Of a stretch of DNA of 19,276 nt, positions 7,029 to 14,036 are shown piece by piece. The stretch's first letter is position 1, and each line of letters begins with the position of its first letter. Source of the stretch: JBNKFQ01 sp050289385 (GTDB lineage Bacteria; Pseudomonadota; Gammaproteobacteria; Pseudomonadales; Porticoccaceae); contig JBNKFQ010000234.1 in NCBI GenBank assembly GCA_050289385.1, positions 1-19,276 on the forward strand. Direction: 5' to 3'. A model generated the notes under the pieces. That model saw only the letters and a program-made list of their open reading frames with translations, had not been told where the DNA came from and ran no database searches. The translations under genes and the position numbers were made by a program.

Positions 7029-7451
7029 ATGAAATATATACTACTGGGTATCATTTTGCTGGGCCTGCTGCCACTCAGCAGTGAGGCCAAACAAAAGTTG
7101 TACAAATGGGTTGATAAAGACGGGGTTACCCATTATTCGGCGCAACCACCAGTGGATCAAAAGGTAGATACCATCAATATTACGACAGGCTATGTTGCAC
7201 CGCCACCGCCGCCGCCAGCCCGAGCCAAATTGTCGGCACCACAGGCCGCCAGCGCCACGCCCCCGGAGGCCGAAAGCCTGAAGGACCCGGAAAAATGCAA
7301 GAAAGTTCGCGGTGAGCTGGAAAAAATGCGCATCTATCCGCGAATCCGTGTCAAGGATAGTGACACCGGGGAATTGCGTTATTTGTCACCGGAAGAGAAG
7401 GCAGAGCGCGTCAAGCGTACTGAGCAGCAAGAAAAAGCGTTTTGTAATTAG
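7029..7451 (+). CDS. Secreted DUF4124-domain protein
   Basis: This 140-residue protein has a signal peptide (about 1-20, MKYILLGIILLGLLPLSSEA), then a DUF4124 motif KLYKWVDKDGVTHYSAQPP (about 23-41). A proline/alanine linker (APPPPPPARAKLSAPQAA) and a charged C-terminal part with EKCKKVRGELEKMRIYPR and a final cysteine follow. DUF4124 proteins are common exported proteins of proteobacteria with no known function. The start at 7029 has AAGGA four bases upstream and begins the signal peptide exactly; the longer frame from 6948 is not credible. It is convergent with another DUF4124 gene. Confidence 0.85.
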   Translation: MKYILLGIILLGLLPLSSEAKQKLYKWVDKDGVTHYSAQPPVDQKVDTINITTGYVAPPPPPPARAKLSAPQAASATPPEAESLKDPEKCKKVRGELEKMRIYPRIRVKDSDTGELRYLSPEEKAERVKRTEQQEKAFCN

Positions 7452-7493
7452 ATTGACTGACGTGAGGGGCGAATAGCACTTGCTTGAGTTTTC

Positions 7494-7593
7494 GTCATTC
7501 CCGCACAAGTGGGAATCCGGCTTTCGTAAAGGGCTGTAGTTTATGGATCTAGTTTATGGATCTAGTTTATGGATCTGCCTGCGCGGAGATGAC
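7494..7593. repeat. Dispersed-repeat-like (MITE/REP-like) element with hairpin end
   Basis: The stretch opens GTCATTCCCGC and closes GCGCGGAGATGAC, so GTCAT at one end matches ATGAC at the other. Near the left end ATTCCCGC (7497-7504) pairs with GTGGGAAT (7509-7516), an 8-bp stem with one G-U pair and an ACAA loop. Elements with GTCATTCCCGC... and ...GCGGGGATGAC ends are widespread intergenic repeats in proteobacteria. It lies between two convergent genes, where its hairpin may also help end transcription. Confidence 0.6.
7537..7575. repeat. Three perfect tandem copies of a 13-bp unit
   Basis: TAGTTTATGGATC is repeated three times without mismatch at 7537-7549, 7550-7562 and 7563-7575. It forms the centre of the repeat element. 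Perfect copies suggest recent slippage, so copy number may vary between strains. Confidence 0.9.
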
Positions 7594-7667
7594 AGCCTGG
7601 GTGCAGAGATAACAACATAAGCAGGTAGCAGGTGCCATTCACATCAAAGGCTGTCGATGTCGGGGTT

Positions 7668-8201
7668 TCAGATTTTATCCAGGATTTCTTGCTGCCGCTG
7701 GTTGCGCTCATTCATCAAGTCGCGAGCCTCTCTGGCTTTATCCAAAACCTGTCGCGCACCATCTGCGCCGTATGGATTTGTCTCCTGACTCCCGGGTTGC
7801 CGAGATTGTATGGAAGCAGGTTTGGAAGCAGGTTCAGCTTTTGGTAACTGCATCAGATTGACGTTCGGGTCGATGTCACTTATCAGCTCCAGATTCAGCG
7901 CACCTTCGGGTGGCTGGTCCCCGTAGTGCACAGAACCCTGATCATCTTGCCAGCGATAGATGGTGCCGGGAATTTCAGGGTCGCCGGATGAATCTGCCGT
8001 GCTTTCAGTGAAACCACCAATCCCGGATATCCATGATTTGATCGTTTCACCCAACCCTGAAACGGTACTTTTCGCCTGATCCAGACCAATGTCGGGCACC
8101 GTCGGCAATCTGCCGGTGGAGAGATAGTTGGCATAAAAAAAGAAACCGGACAGCACCACACCCAGCACACAGCCTTTTAACACAAGTTTTTTTATTATCA
8201 T
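7668..8201 (-). CDS. Membrane-anchored DUF4124-domain protein
   Basis: This 177-residue protein has an N-terminal hydrophobic segment (about 8-26, LKGCVLGVVLSGFFFYANYL) that is a membrane anchor or uncleaved signal. A Gly/Ser-rich spacer and a DUF4124 motif TIYRWQDDQGSVHYGDQPPEG (80-100) follow. The C-terminus is charged and helical (LDKAREARDLMNERNQRQQ) and is preceded by a Pro/Ser/Gln-rich stretch. Function unknown. I chose the ATG at 8201 with GGAG five bases upstream; a GTG two codons earlier is also in frame. It is convergent with the other DUF4124 gene and lies downstream of clpB on the same strand. Confidence 0.82.
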   Translation of the reverse strand: MIIKKLVLKGCVLGVVLSGFFFYANYLSTGRLPTVPDIGLDQAKSTVSGLGETIKSWISGIGGFTESTADSSGDPEIPGTIYRWQDDQGSVHYGDQPPEGALNLELISDIDPNVNLMQLPKAEPASKPASIQSRQPGSQETNPYGADGARQVLDKAREARDLMNERNQRQQEILDKI

Positions 8202-8267
8202 CAACACTCCATTGCAATCGCCAGCCGCCCTCTGTCAATCTGCCAGGCAACGCCCGACCGTCCAACT

Positions 8268-8279
8268 CTAACCGGTTAG
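8268..8279. repeat. Perfect 12-bp palindrome CTAACCGGTTAG
   Basis: A self-complementary 12-mer lies in the 108-base gap between the clpB stop and the DUF4124 start. It could be a binding site for a dimeric regulator of the DUF4124 gene, or chance. It has no loop and no T-run, so it is not a terminator. Confidence 0.35.
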
Positions 8280-8309
8280 CAACTGGCCCACAACCATGCG
8301 CTGTATCCG

Positions 8310-10970
8310 TTACGTGGAAAAGGTTACCTTGTCACCGCTCAAGGTGGCCTGAATATTATTTCCCGGTGCAAAGCGGCCAGCCAAAATTTCCTGTGCCAGC
8401 GGATTTTCCAGTAACTGCTGAATAGCCCGCTTGAGCGGACGAGCACCGTATACAGGATCAAATCCGGCCTCTACCAGTTTGTCCATAACCTCTTCCGAAA
8501 TTTCCAGCCCGAGTTCCCGCTCTGCCATGCGCTTGCGCAATCTGGCGAGTTGAATATCGGCAATCCCCTTGATCTGTGCCTTGCCAAGCGGATGAAACAC
8601 CACCACTTCATCAATGCGGTTGATAAATTCCGGACGAAAATGACCGCCGACCACTTCCATGATTTTTTCGCGCATTACTTCCATGCGGTTTTCATTGCCA
8701 AAGGTGTCGTCGGAATCGTCTTGCGCCGAGCCCGCATTATCACCGTCAAAACTGATGGTATCGTAGGAACGATCGTTCACAAGATTTTGAATAATGTCAG
8801 ACCCGAGATTCGAGGTCATCACTACAACCGTATTGCGAAAATCAACAGTACGACCCTGACCATCGGTTAGCCGTCCGTCTTCCAGCACTTGCAGCAGGAT
8901 ATTAAAAACGTCGGGGTGGGCTTTTTCCACTTCGTCGAGCAACAGAACAGAGTACGGCTTGCGTCGCACCGCTTCGGTCAGATAACCGCCTTCTTCGTAA
9001 CCGACATATCCGGGGGGAGCGCCAATTAATCGAGCGACCGAGTGTTTCTCCATAAACTCTGACATGTCGATGCGCACCATGGAGTCTTCGGTGTCGAACA
9101 GAAATTGCGCCAGCGATTTACACAGTTCGGTTTTGCCGACGCCGGTTGGACCCAAAAACAGAAATGATCCGTTGGGACGGTTCGGGTCGGACAAACCGGC
9201 GCGAGAACGACGCACGGCGTTGGAAACGGCAACTACCGCTTCATTTTGACCAACCACGCGCTTGTGCAGAACGTCTTCCATGCGCATGAGTTTTTCCCGC
9301 TCGCCTTCCAGCATTTTGGCAACCGGTATACCCGTCCACTTGGAAACAACTTCGGCTACTTCCTCATCAGTAACCTTGTTGCGCAATAATTGATTTTCCT
9401 TTTGCTCCTTGCCTCCGGCTTCCGTGCTGACGCTCAAGCGTTTTTCCAGATCGGGAATAACGCCGTATTGCAACTCTGACATACGAGCGAGATCCCCGGA
9501 GCGATGCGCTGCTTCGAGCTCCAGCCGGGCTTGTTCCAGGTCGCTTTTAATCTGGGTGGCGCCCTGTACCTCGGCTTTTTCGGCCAGCCAGATCTCCTCC
9601 AGATCGGCGTATTCTTTTTCAATTTCTGTAATGTCTGCCTCGATTTTTTCCAGCCGTTGTTTGGCCGCCTCATCAGAATCTTTTTTAACGGCTTCGCGTT
9701 CGATCTTGAGTTGAATCAAACGCCGTTCCAAACGGTCCATCGCTTCCGGTTTGGAATCGATCTCCATGCGAATGCGGCTGCCGGCTTCGTCAATCAGGTC
9801 AATGGCCTTGTCGGGCAATTGACGATCGGTGATATAGCGCTGCGACAAGGTAGCGGCTGCGACAATGGCAGAATCGGTAATTTCAACGCCGTGGTGCACT
9901 TCGTAACGCTCCTTGAGTCCACGCAAAATGGCAATGGTGTCCTCTTCCGAGGGTTCGTCCACCAGCACCTTCTGGAAGCGGCGTTCAAGGGCTGCGTCTT
10001 TTTCAATGTATTTGCGGTATTCATCCAGGGTGGTGGCGCCAACGCAGTGCAGTTCACCCCGGGCCAGCGCCGGTTTAAGCATATTGCCTGCGTCCATTGC
10101 CCCCTCGGCCTTGCCCGCGCCAACCATGGTGTGCAGTTCGTCGATAAACAAAATAACGCGGCCCTCTTCTTTCGCCAGCTCATTGAGAACCGCTTTAAGG
10201 CGTTCTTCAAAGTCGCCGCGAAATTTGGCGCCAGCCAACAGGGCACCCAGATCGAGGGACAACACGCGTTTGTCCTTTAAACCCTCTGGCACTTCGCCAT
10301 TGACGATACGCAATGCCATGCCTTCGACGATGGCGGTTTTGCCAACGCCGGGTTCGCCAATCAGTACCGGGTTGTTTTTGGTGCGACGCTGCAACACCTG
10401 GATGGTTCTGCGAATTTCATCATCGCGGCCAATTACCGGGTCCAGCTTTCCCTGCTCTGCCCGGTCGGTCAGGTCGATGGTGTATTTTTCCAGTGCCTGG
10501 CGATTCTCCTCTGCCTCGGGGTTGGTCACTGTTTCTCCTCCACGCACTTCCTCGATAGTTGTTTGCAGCTTTTTTTTGTCACCGAATTTGTTGAGTGCCT
10601 TGCCAACAGCGGAGTTATCCTCGACGGCTACCATTAAAATCGCTTCGCTGGCGATAAACTGGTCACCCTGCTGCTGGGCGCGTTTGTCTGCCAAATTCAA
10701 CCAGCGCCCAAGGTCGGGGGAAACGTTGATTTCACCGGTGGGGCTTTGTACCTGAGGCAAACCATCCAGTAATTTTTCCAGTTCTGCCATCAAACCCTGA
10801 ACGTCAAAACCGGCCTTGCCCAACAAGGGCCTTACGGCACCGCCGGACTGGTTCAGTAATGCCAGTAGCAGGTGAACCGGCTCTATTGCCGGGTTATCGC
10901 GACCAACCGCAAGAGATTGCGCATCAGCCAAAGCACTTTGTAAAGAGTTGGTGAGTTTATCCAGTCGCAT
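8310..10970 (-). CDS. clpB: ATP-dependent disaggregase ClpB
   Basis: This 886-residue AAA+ chaperone extracts polypeptides from aggregates with DnaK (family role). In order it has the Clp-N domain (1-145, start MRLDKLTNSLQSALADAQSLA) and NBD1 with Walker A GEPGVGKT (205-212) and Walker B VILFIDE (272-278). The ClpB-specific coiled-coil middle domain (about 400-525) and NBD2 with Walker A GPTGVGKT (607-614) and Walker B LLLDE (676-680) follow. The end has VYGARPLKRAI. It is about 29 residues longer than E. coli ClpB (857). The excess lies between NLGSD (721-725) and FRPEFINRID (778-787), as an acidic Asp/Asn/Ser-rich insert. A sigma-32-like promoter precedes it. Confidence 0.97.
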   Translation of the reverse strand: MRLDKLTNSLQSALADAQSLAVGRDNPAIEPVHLLLALLNQSGGAVRPLLGKAGFDVQGLMAELEKLLDGLPQVQSPTGEINVSPDLGRWLNLADKRAQQQGDQFIASEAILMVAVEDNSAVGKALNKFGDKKKLQTTIEEVRGGETVTNPEAEENRQALEKYTIDLTDRAEQGKLDPVIGRDDEIRRTIQVLQRRTKNNPVLIGEPGVGKTAIVEGMALRIVNGEVPEGLKDKRVLSLDLGALLAGAKFRGDFEERLKAVLNELAKEEGRVILFIDELHTMVGAGKAEGAMDAGNMLKPALARGELHCVGATTLDEYRKYIEKDAALERRFQKVLVDEPSEEDTIAILRGLKERYEVHHGVEITDSAIVAAATLSQRYITDRQLPDKAIDLIDEAGSRIRMEIDSKPEAMDRLERRLIQLKIEREAVKKDSDEAAKQRLEKIEADITEIEKEYADLEEIWLAEKAEVQGATQIKSDLEQARLELEAAHRSGDLARMSELQYGVIPDLEKRLSVSTEAGGKEQKENQLLRNKVTDEEVAEVVSKWTGIPVAKMLEGEREKLMRMEDVLHKRVVGQNEAVVAVSNAVRRSRAGLSDPNRPNGSFLFLGPTGVGKTELCKSLAQFLFDTEDSMVRIDMSEFMEKHSVARLIGAPPGYVGYEEGGYLTEAVRRKPYSVLLLDEVEKAHPDVFNILLQVLEDGRLTDGQGRTVDFRNTVVVMTSNLGSDIIQNLVNDRSYDTISFDGDNAGSAQDDSDDTFGNENRMEVMREKIMEVVGGHFRPEFINRIDEVVVFHPLGKAQIKGIADIQLARLRKRMAERELGLEISEEVMDKLVEAGFDPVYGARPLKRAIQQLLENPLAQEILAGRFAPGNNIQATLSGDKVTFST

Positions 10971-11005
10971 TGGCAGTTTCCGTTTTTAATGTCTGTTACC
11001 GGGTG

Positions 11006-11034
11006 AGATAAGGGTTGACGGGCGTTTTTTCAAG
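11006..11034 (-). promoter_or_regulatory. Sigma-32 (RpoH) type heat-shock promoter of clpB
   Basis: On the minus strand CTTGAAA (positions 11034-11028) is followed, after 13 bases, by CCCTTATCT (11014-11006). The sigma-32 consensus is CTTGAAA, 11-15 bases, CCCCATNT. The -35 is exact, the spacing right and the -10 close. Transcription would start near 11000, about 30 bases before the clpB ATG. clpB is a standard sigma-32 regulon member. Confidence 0.72.
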
Positions 11035-11076
11035 GAAAGCCTGTTAGCCGCAGGGTTAATCGTGTTGAATTATGAT

Positions 11077-11826
11077 TCAGATCAACCAGATCAGACTTGC
11101 CATTCTGCCGGTCACACCATCCCGACGGTAAGAATAGAACAGATCGTCTTGCGCGTACGTGCAATAGTCGCCACCATGGACTGCGCCCACGCCCAGCGCC
11201 TTCAGTTCGACGCGAGCGAGTGCATACAGGTCTGCCATTAAATGGCCTGCATTACTGCTATCGATAAAAGCGCTTTCGATACCAGTAGCGTGAGCGGAGT
11301 TGATGGCCTGCCCCAGAAATTGTTTCCGCACTTCCGGGCCTACCTCAAAATGCGCCTGGCTGATTGCCGGCCCAAGGAAAGCCAGTAACTCACCGGCTTT
11401 CGCCTGCATGGCAAAAACCGCATTGCGAAGCACACCGCCAGCCAGGCCGCGCCACCCGGCGTGAACCGCGGCGACGACACTACCGGCACGATCACACAGC
11501 AACACAGGCAAACAGTCTGCCGTTAACACCGCCGCAACACCGCCCGATATACGGCAGACAGCCGCGTCGCCCTGGCACTCCGGGCTATTTGGCTTAATGT
11601 CCACTACCGAAACACCGTGTACCTGATGCAACCATACTGGCTCACTCGGCAGTTGGGCCGCCTGGCGCAGCAGTCTGCGGTTGTCTCGCACGTGAGCGGC
11701 ATCATCGCCCGCCCTCGTGCCCAGATTAAATGTCGCCCAGGGCGGCTCACTCATGCCGCCCTGGCGAGTGGTAATGACGGCGCGAACATTGTCTGGCACA
11801 GGCCAGTCTGGCGTTATCAGTTTCAT
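11077..11826 (-). CDS. pgeF: Peptidoglycan editing factor PgeF / YfiH multicopper polyphenol oxidase-like protein
   Basis: This 249-residue protein belongs to the YfiH/LACC1 family. The metal-site residues are visible: H70 in HQVHG, C105 in LTADCLPVLL and H122 in AAVHAGWRGLAGG. E. coli PgeF hydrolyses mis-made UDP-MurNAc carrying L-Ser in place of L-Ala; other family members have purine nucleoside phosphorylase or adenosine deaminase activity. The start MKLITPDWPVP matches the family. It follows rluD after 20 bases on the same strand, the usual pairing, and clpB follows with its own promoter in the gap. Confidence 0.93.
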   Translation of the reverse strand: MKLITPDWPVPDNVRAVITTRQGGMSEPPWATFNLGTRAGDDAAHVRDNRRLLRQAAQLPSEPVWLHQVHGVSVVDIKPNSPECQGDAAVCRISGGVAAVLTADCLPVLLCDRAGSVVAAVHAGWRGLAGGVLRNAVFAMQAKAGELLAFLGPAISQAHFEVGPEVRKQFLGQAINSAHATGIESAFIDSSNAGHLMADLYALARVELKALGVGAVHGGDYCTYAQDDLFYSYRRDGVTGRMASLIWLI

Positions 11827-11846
11827 ATTGCCTCAGTCACTTTCTC

Positions 11847-12809
11847 TCAATCATTGTCCTTCAGCACCTGTAATAAATGCTGCATATCTGCTGGCAAGGA
11901 TGCATCCCACTGCATCGGCTCTCGGCTTTCCGGGTGAATCAGCCCCAATGACGCTGCGTGCAATGCCTGCCGCTTAAACCCCTGCGACAATAAGGCTGCC
12001 AGCTCTGGAGTAGCGCCTTTGGGTAACTTGACGCGCCCTCCATAGGTAGCGTCACCCACCAATGGATACCCCGCATGGGCCATATGCACGCGAATTTGAT
12101 GAGTACGGCCAGTTTCCAGAGCCAGTCTCAGGTGGCTGTGATCGCGAAAACGCCGCACCAGCCGATAGTGTGTTGTCGCTTCCTTGCCACCCAACCGAAC
12201 CACGGCCATTTTGGTACGTGCCCGGGGATGGCGACCGATCGCCGCATTTACTGTACCCCCACCGGTCACCATGCCAACCACGACAGCTTCATACTCCCGT
12301 TTGACAGTGCGTGCCTGAAGCTGTTTGACCAGATCGTGATGAGCTGACAGCGTTTTGGCCACCACCATCAGCCCTGTGGTGTCCTTGTCCAGCCGGTGCA
12401 CGATACCGGCACGAGGTACGGTCGCCAGCTCCGGGTAGCGATACAGCAGCCCGTTGAGCACTGTTCCGTCCCGATTACCGGCGGCGGGATGTACCACAAG
12501 GTCGGCTGGCTTGTTGATTACCAGCAAAGCGTCGTCCTCGTAAATGATGTCCAGTGGCAGGTCCTGGGCGAGCCACTCCCCTGTCGGCTCCGGGTCTGCC
12601 TGCAAGGTGAGTGATTCTCCCCCCAGCATTGGTGTCCGGGGCTTGCAGACTTCACCGTTAACCAGCAACGAGCCGTCCTGGATCCACTGTTTGAGGCGAG
12701 ATCGGGAGTATTCGTTAAACAGCTCGGCAGCGGCCTGATCGAGTCGCACGCCGCTCATTTCCATCGGAACAACCGCCTGCAACCGAATTGTGAAATCTTC
12801 GTCGTTCAT
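11847..12809 (-). CDS. rluD: 23S rRNA pseudouridine(1911/1915/1917) synthase
   Basis: This 320-residue enzyme makes pseudouridines in helix 69 of 23S rRNA. An S4 RNA-binding domain (about 19-80, VRLDQAAAELFNEYSRSRLKQW) precedes the catalytic domain. The latter has the RluA-family motif GIVHRLDKDTTGL with catalytic D141, then GRTHQIRVHMAHAGYPLVGD. Length is close to E. coli RluD (326). The ATG at 12809 gives the usual N-terminus. The open frame continues upstream to 12902, but that part is not family-like and would overlap the divergent bamD. The ribosome site is weak (GGGAAA). Confidence 0.95.
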   Translation of the reverse strand: MNDEDFTIRLQAVVPMEMSGVRLDQAAAELFNEYSRSRLKQWIQDGSLLVNGEVCKPRTPMLGGESLTLQADPEPTGEWLAQDLPLDIIYEDDALLVINKPADLVVHPAAGNRDGTVLNGLLYRYPELATVPRAGIVHRLDKDTTGLMVVAKTLSAHHDLVKQLQARTVKREYEAVVVGMVTGGGTVNAAIGRHPRARTKMAVVRLGGKEATTHYRLVRRFRDHSHLRLALETGRTHQIRVHMAHAGYPLVGDATYGGRVKLPKGATPELAALLSQGFKRQALHAASLGLIHPESREPMQWDASLPADMQHLLQVLKDND

Positions 12810-12892
12810 CGGGTGATTTGTTTCCCACTTTTGCTTACAGTAGCGGCTGTGGTTAAATAGCCGGCTAAACGTCGTAAATGTAGAGGACGCTG

Positions 12893-13876
12893 ATGCGTAC
12901 ACGTATTCTAACCCTGCTTTACCTGAGTCTCATTATTTCTCTGTCGGGCTGTTCCTGGTTTGGCAGCGATGAGGAGGAGGCAGAGGCCGAAACCGAGAAC
13001 TTCACGGAGCGACAGTTCTACGACATTATCGAGCGTAATCTCAACGCTGCCAACTGGGAACGAGCCATCAGTAACCTGCAGGCTCTGGAGGCACAGTATC
13101 CGTTTGGCGCATACGCGGCGCAGGCCCAGCTAAACCTGATTTACGCCTACTTTCGCAGCAACGACTATCAGGCAGCCATCGCATCATCGGATCGCTTTAT
13201 TCGTTTGCACCCGCAACATGACAATGTTGACTATGCGTACTACATGAAGGGCCTGGCGGCTTACACGGAAAGCCGTGGTTTCTTTAGCAACTTTATGCCC
13301 ACTGACGCCACCTCACGTGACCCCGGCCCTGCGCGCGAGTCATTTGCGGCGTTTAACCAGTTATTAACCCGTTATCCGGAAAGCCCCTATTCGGCTGACG
13401 CGCGCAAGCGAATGATCTATTTGCGCAACCACCTTGCGCGTTATGAGATCAATGTCGCCAACTACTACTTTCTGCGGGGCGCTTATCTGGCTGCGGTAAA
13501 TCGTGGCCGATTTGTCGTGGAAAACTATCAAAAAACCCCGGCTGTACCAGATGGTCTCGCGGTAATGGCGCAGGGCTACTATTTGCTGGGTATGCGAGAT
13601 CTTGCCGACGATACAGCCCGTATATTGGCATCCAACTACCCGAATCATCCGGCCCTGAAAACGGACGGCTCGTTTAAATACCGGGAAGACGTGAGCGGTG
13701 AAAAACGGTCATTGACCAACAAGCTGACCTTTGGCCTGGTGGGCAATGCCGAAGCACCGGGCTATGACACCCGTGAAATTTATAATCCGGTGTACAAGCC
13801 AAAATCCGGTGAAGGTAAGGACCTTAAGGAAAAAAGGTCGTGGTTCAGTATTCTGACGCTGGGGTTGTTTGATTAA
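12893..13876 (+). CDS. bamD: Outer membrane assembly lipoprotein BamD (ComL)
   Basis: This 327-residue lipoprotein is an essential BAM-complex component that helps insert beta-barrel proteins into the outer membrane. The lipoprotein signal LYLSLIISLSGC puts the lipidated cysteine at residue 20. Tetratricopeptide repeats follow, starting ERQFYDIIERNLNAANWERA and including QYPFGAYAAQAQLNLIYAYF and RFIRLHPQHDNVDYAYYMKGL. It is longer than E. coli BamD (245), with an extended charged C-terminal tail, as in Pseudomonas. Ribosome site AGAGGA. It is divergent from rluD with an 83-base gap. Confidence 0.95.
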   Translation: MRTRILTLLYLSLIISLSGCSWFGSDEEEAEAETENFTERQFYDIIERNLNAANWERAISNLQALEAQYPFGAYAAQAQLNLIYAYFRSNDYQAAIASSDRFIRLHPQHDNVDYAYYMKGLAAYTESRGFFSNFMPTDATSRDPGPARESFAAFNQLLTRYPESPYSADARKRMIYLRNHLARYEINVANYYFLRGAYLAAVNRGRFVVENYQKTPAVPDGLAVMAQGYYLLGMRDLADDTARILASNYPNHPALKTDGSFKYREDVSGEKRSLTNKLTFGLVGNAEAPGYDTREIYNPVYKPKSGEGKDLKEKRSWFSILTLGLFD

Positions 13877-13902
13877 CCCCCCCCTGGTTTGATTACCCCC
13901 CG

Positions 13903-13996
13903 TGTAGGGGCGACTGGTCAGTCGCCCTTGTCTCGCAACCCTTGTCTCACAACCTGCCACCCTGATAAATCGGGCGACTGACCAGTCGCCCCTACA
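13903..13996. repeat. Perfect 25-bp inverted repeat element between bamD and nadE
   Basis: The arms at 13903-13927 (starting TGTAGGGGCGACTGG) and 13972-13996 (ending GTCGCCCCTACA) are exact inverse complements around a 44-base centre. Each arm is itself nearly palindromic (GGCGACTG-GT-CAGTCGCC), so it can form either one long cruciform or two short hairpins. GTAGGGGCGA-type arms occur in dispersed intergenic repeats of many bacteria. Lying between convergent genes, it could stop transcription from both sides, though it lacks a T-run. Confidence 0.8.
13925..13952. repeat. Tandem 14-bp repeat inside the inverted repeat element
   Basis: CCCTTGTCTCGCAA (13925-13938) is followed by CCCTTGTCTCACAA (13939-13952), 13 of 14 bases identical. 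It begins in the last three bases of the left arm and occupies the first half of the centre. Confidence 0.6.
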
Positions 13997-14036
13997 TACA
14001 CCTACACACGCCCCTGCACAATCACCAAACGCACCA

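Noticed and set aside
9504..10755. Long plus-strand open frames of 258 and 280 codons inside clpB
   Set aside because: They are antisense to the conserved ClpB coding sequence, and their products look like reverse-frame translation with no recognisable domain.
12810..12902. N-terminal extension of rluD to 12902
   Set aside because: It would overlap the divergent bamD start, and the added residues do not belong to the S4 domain.
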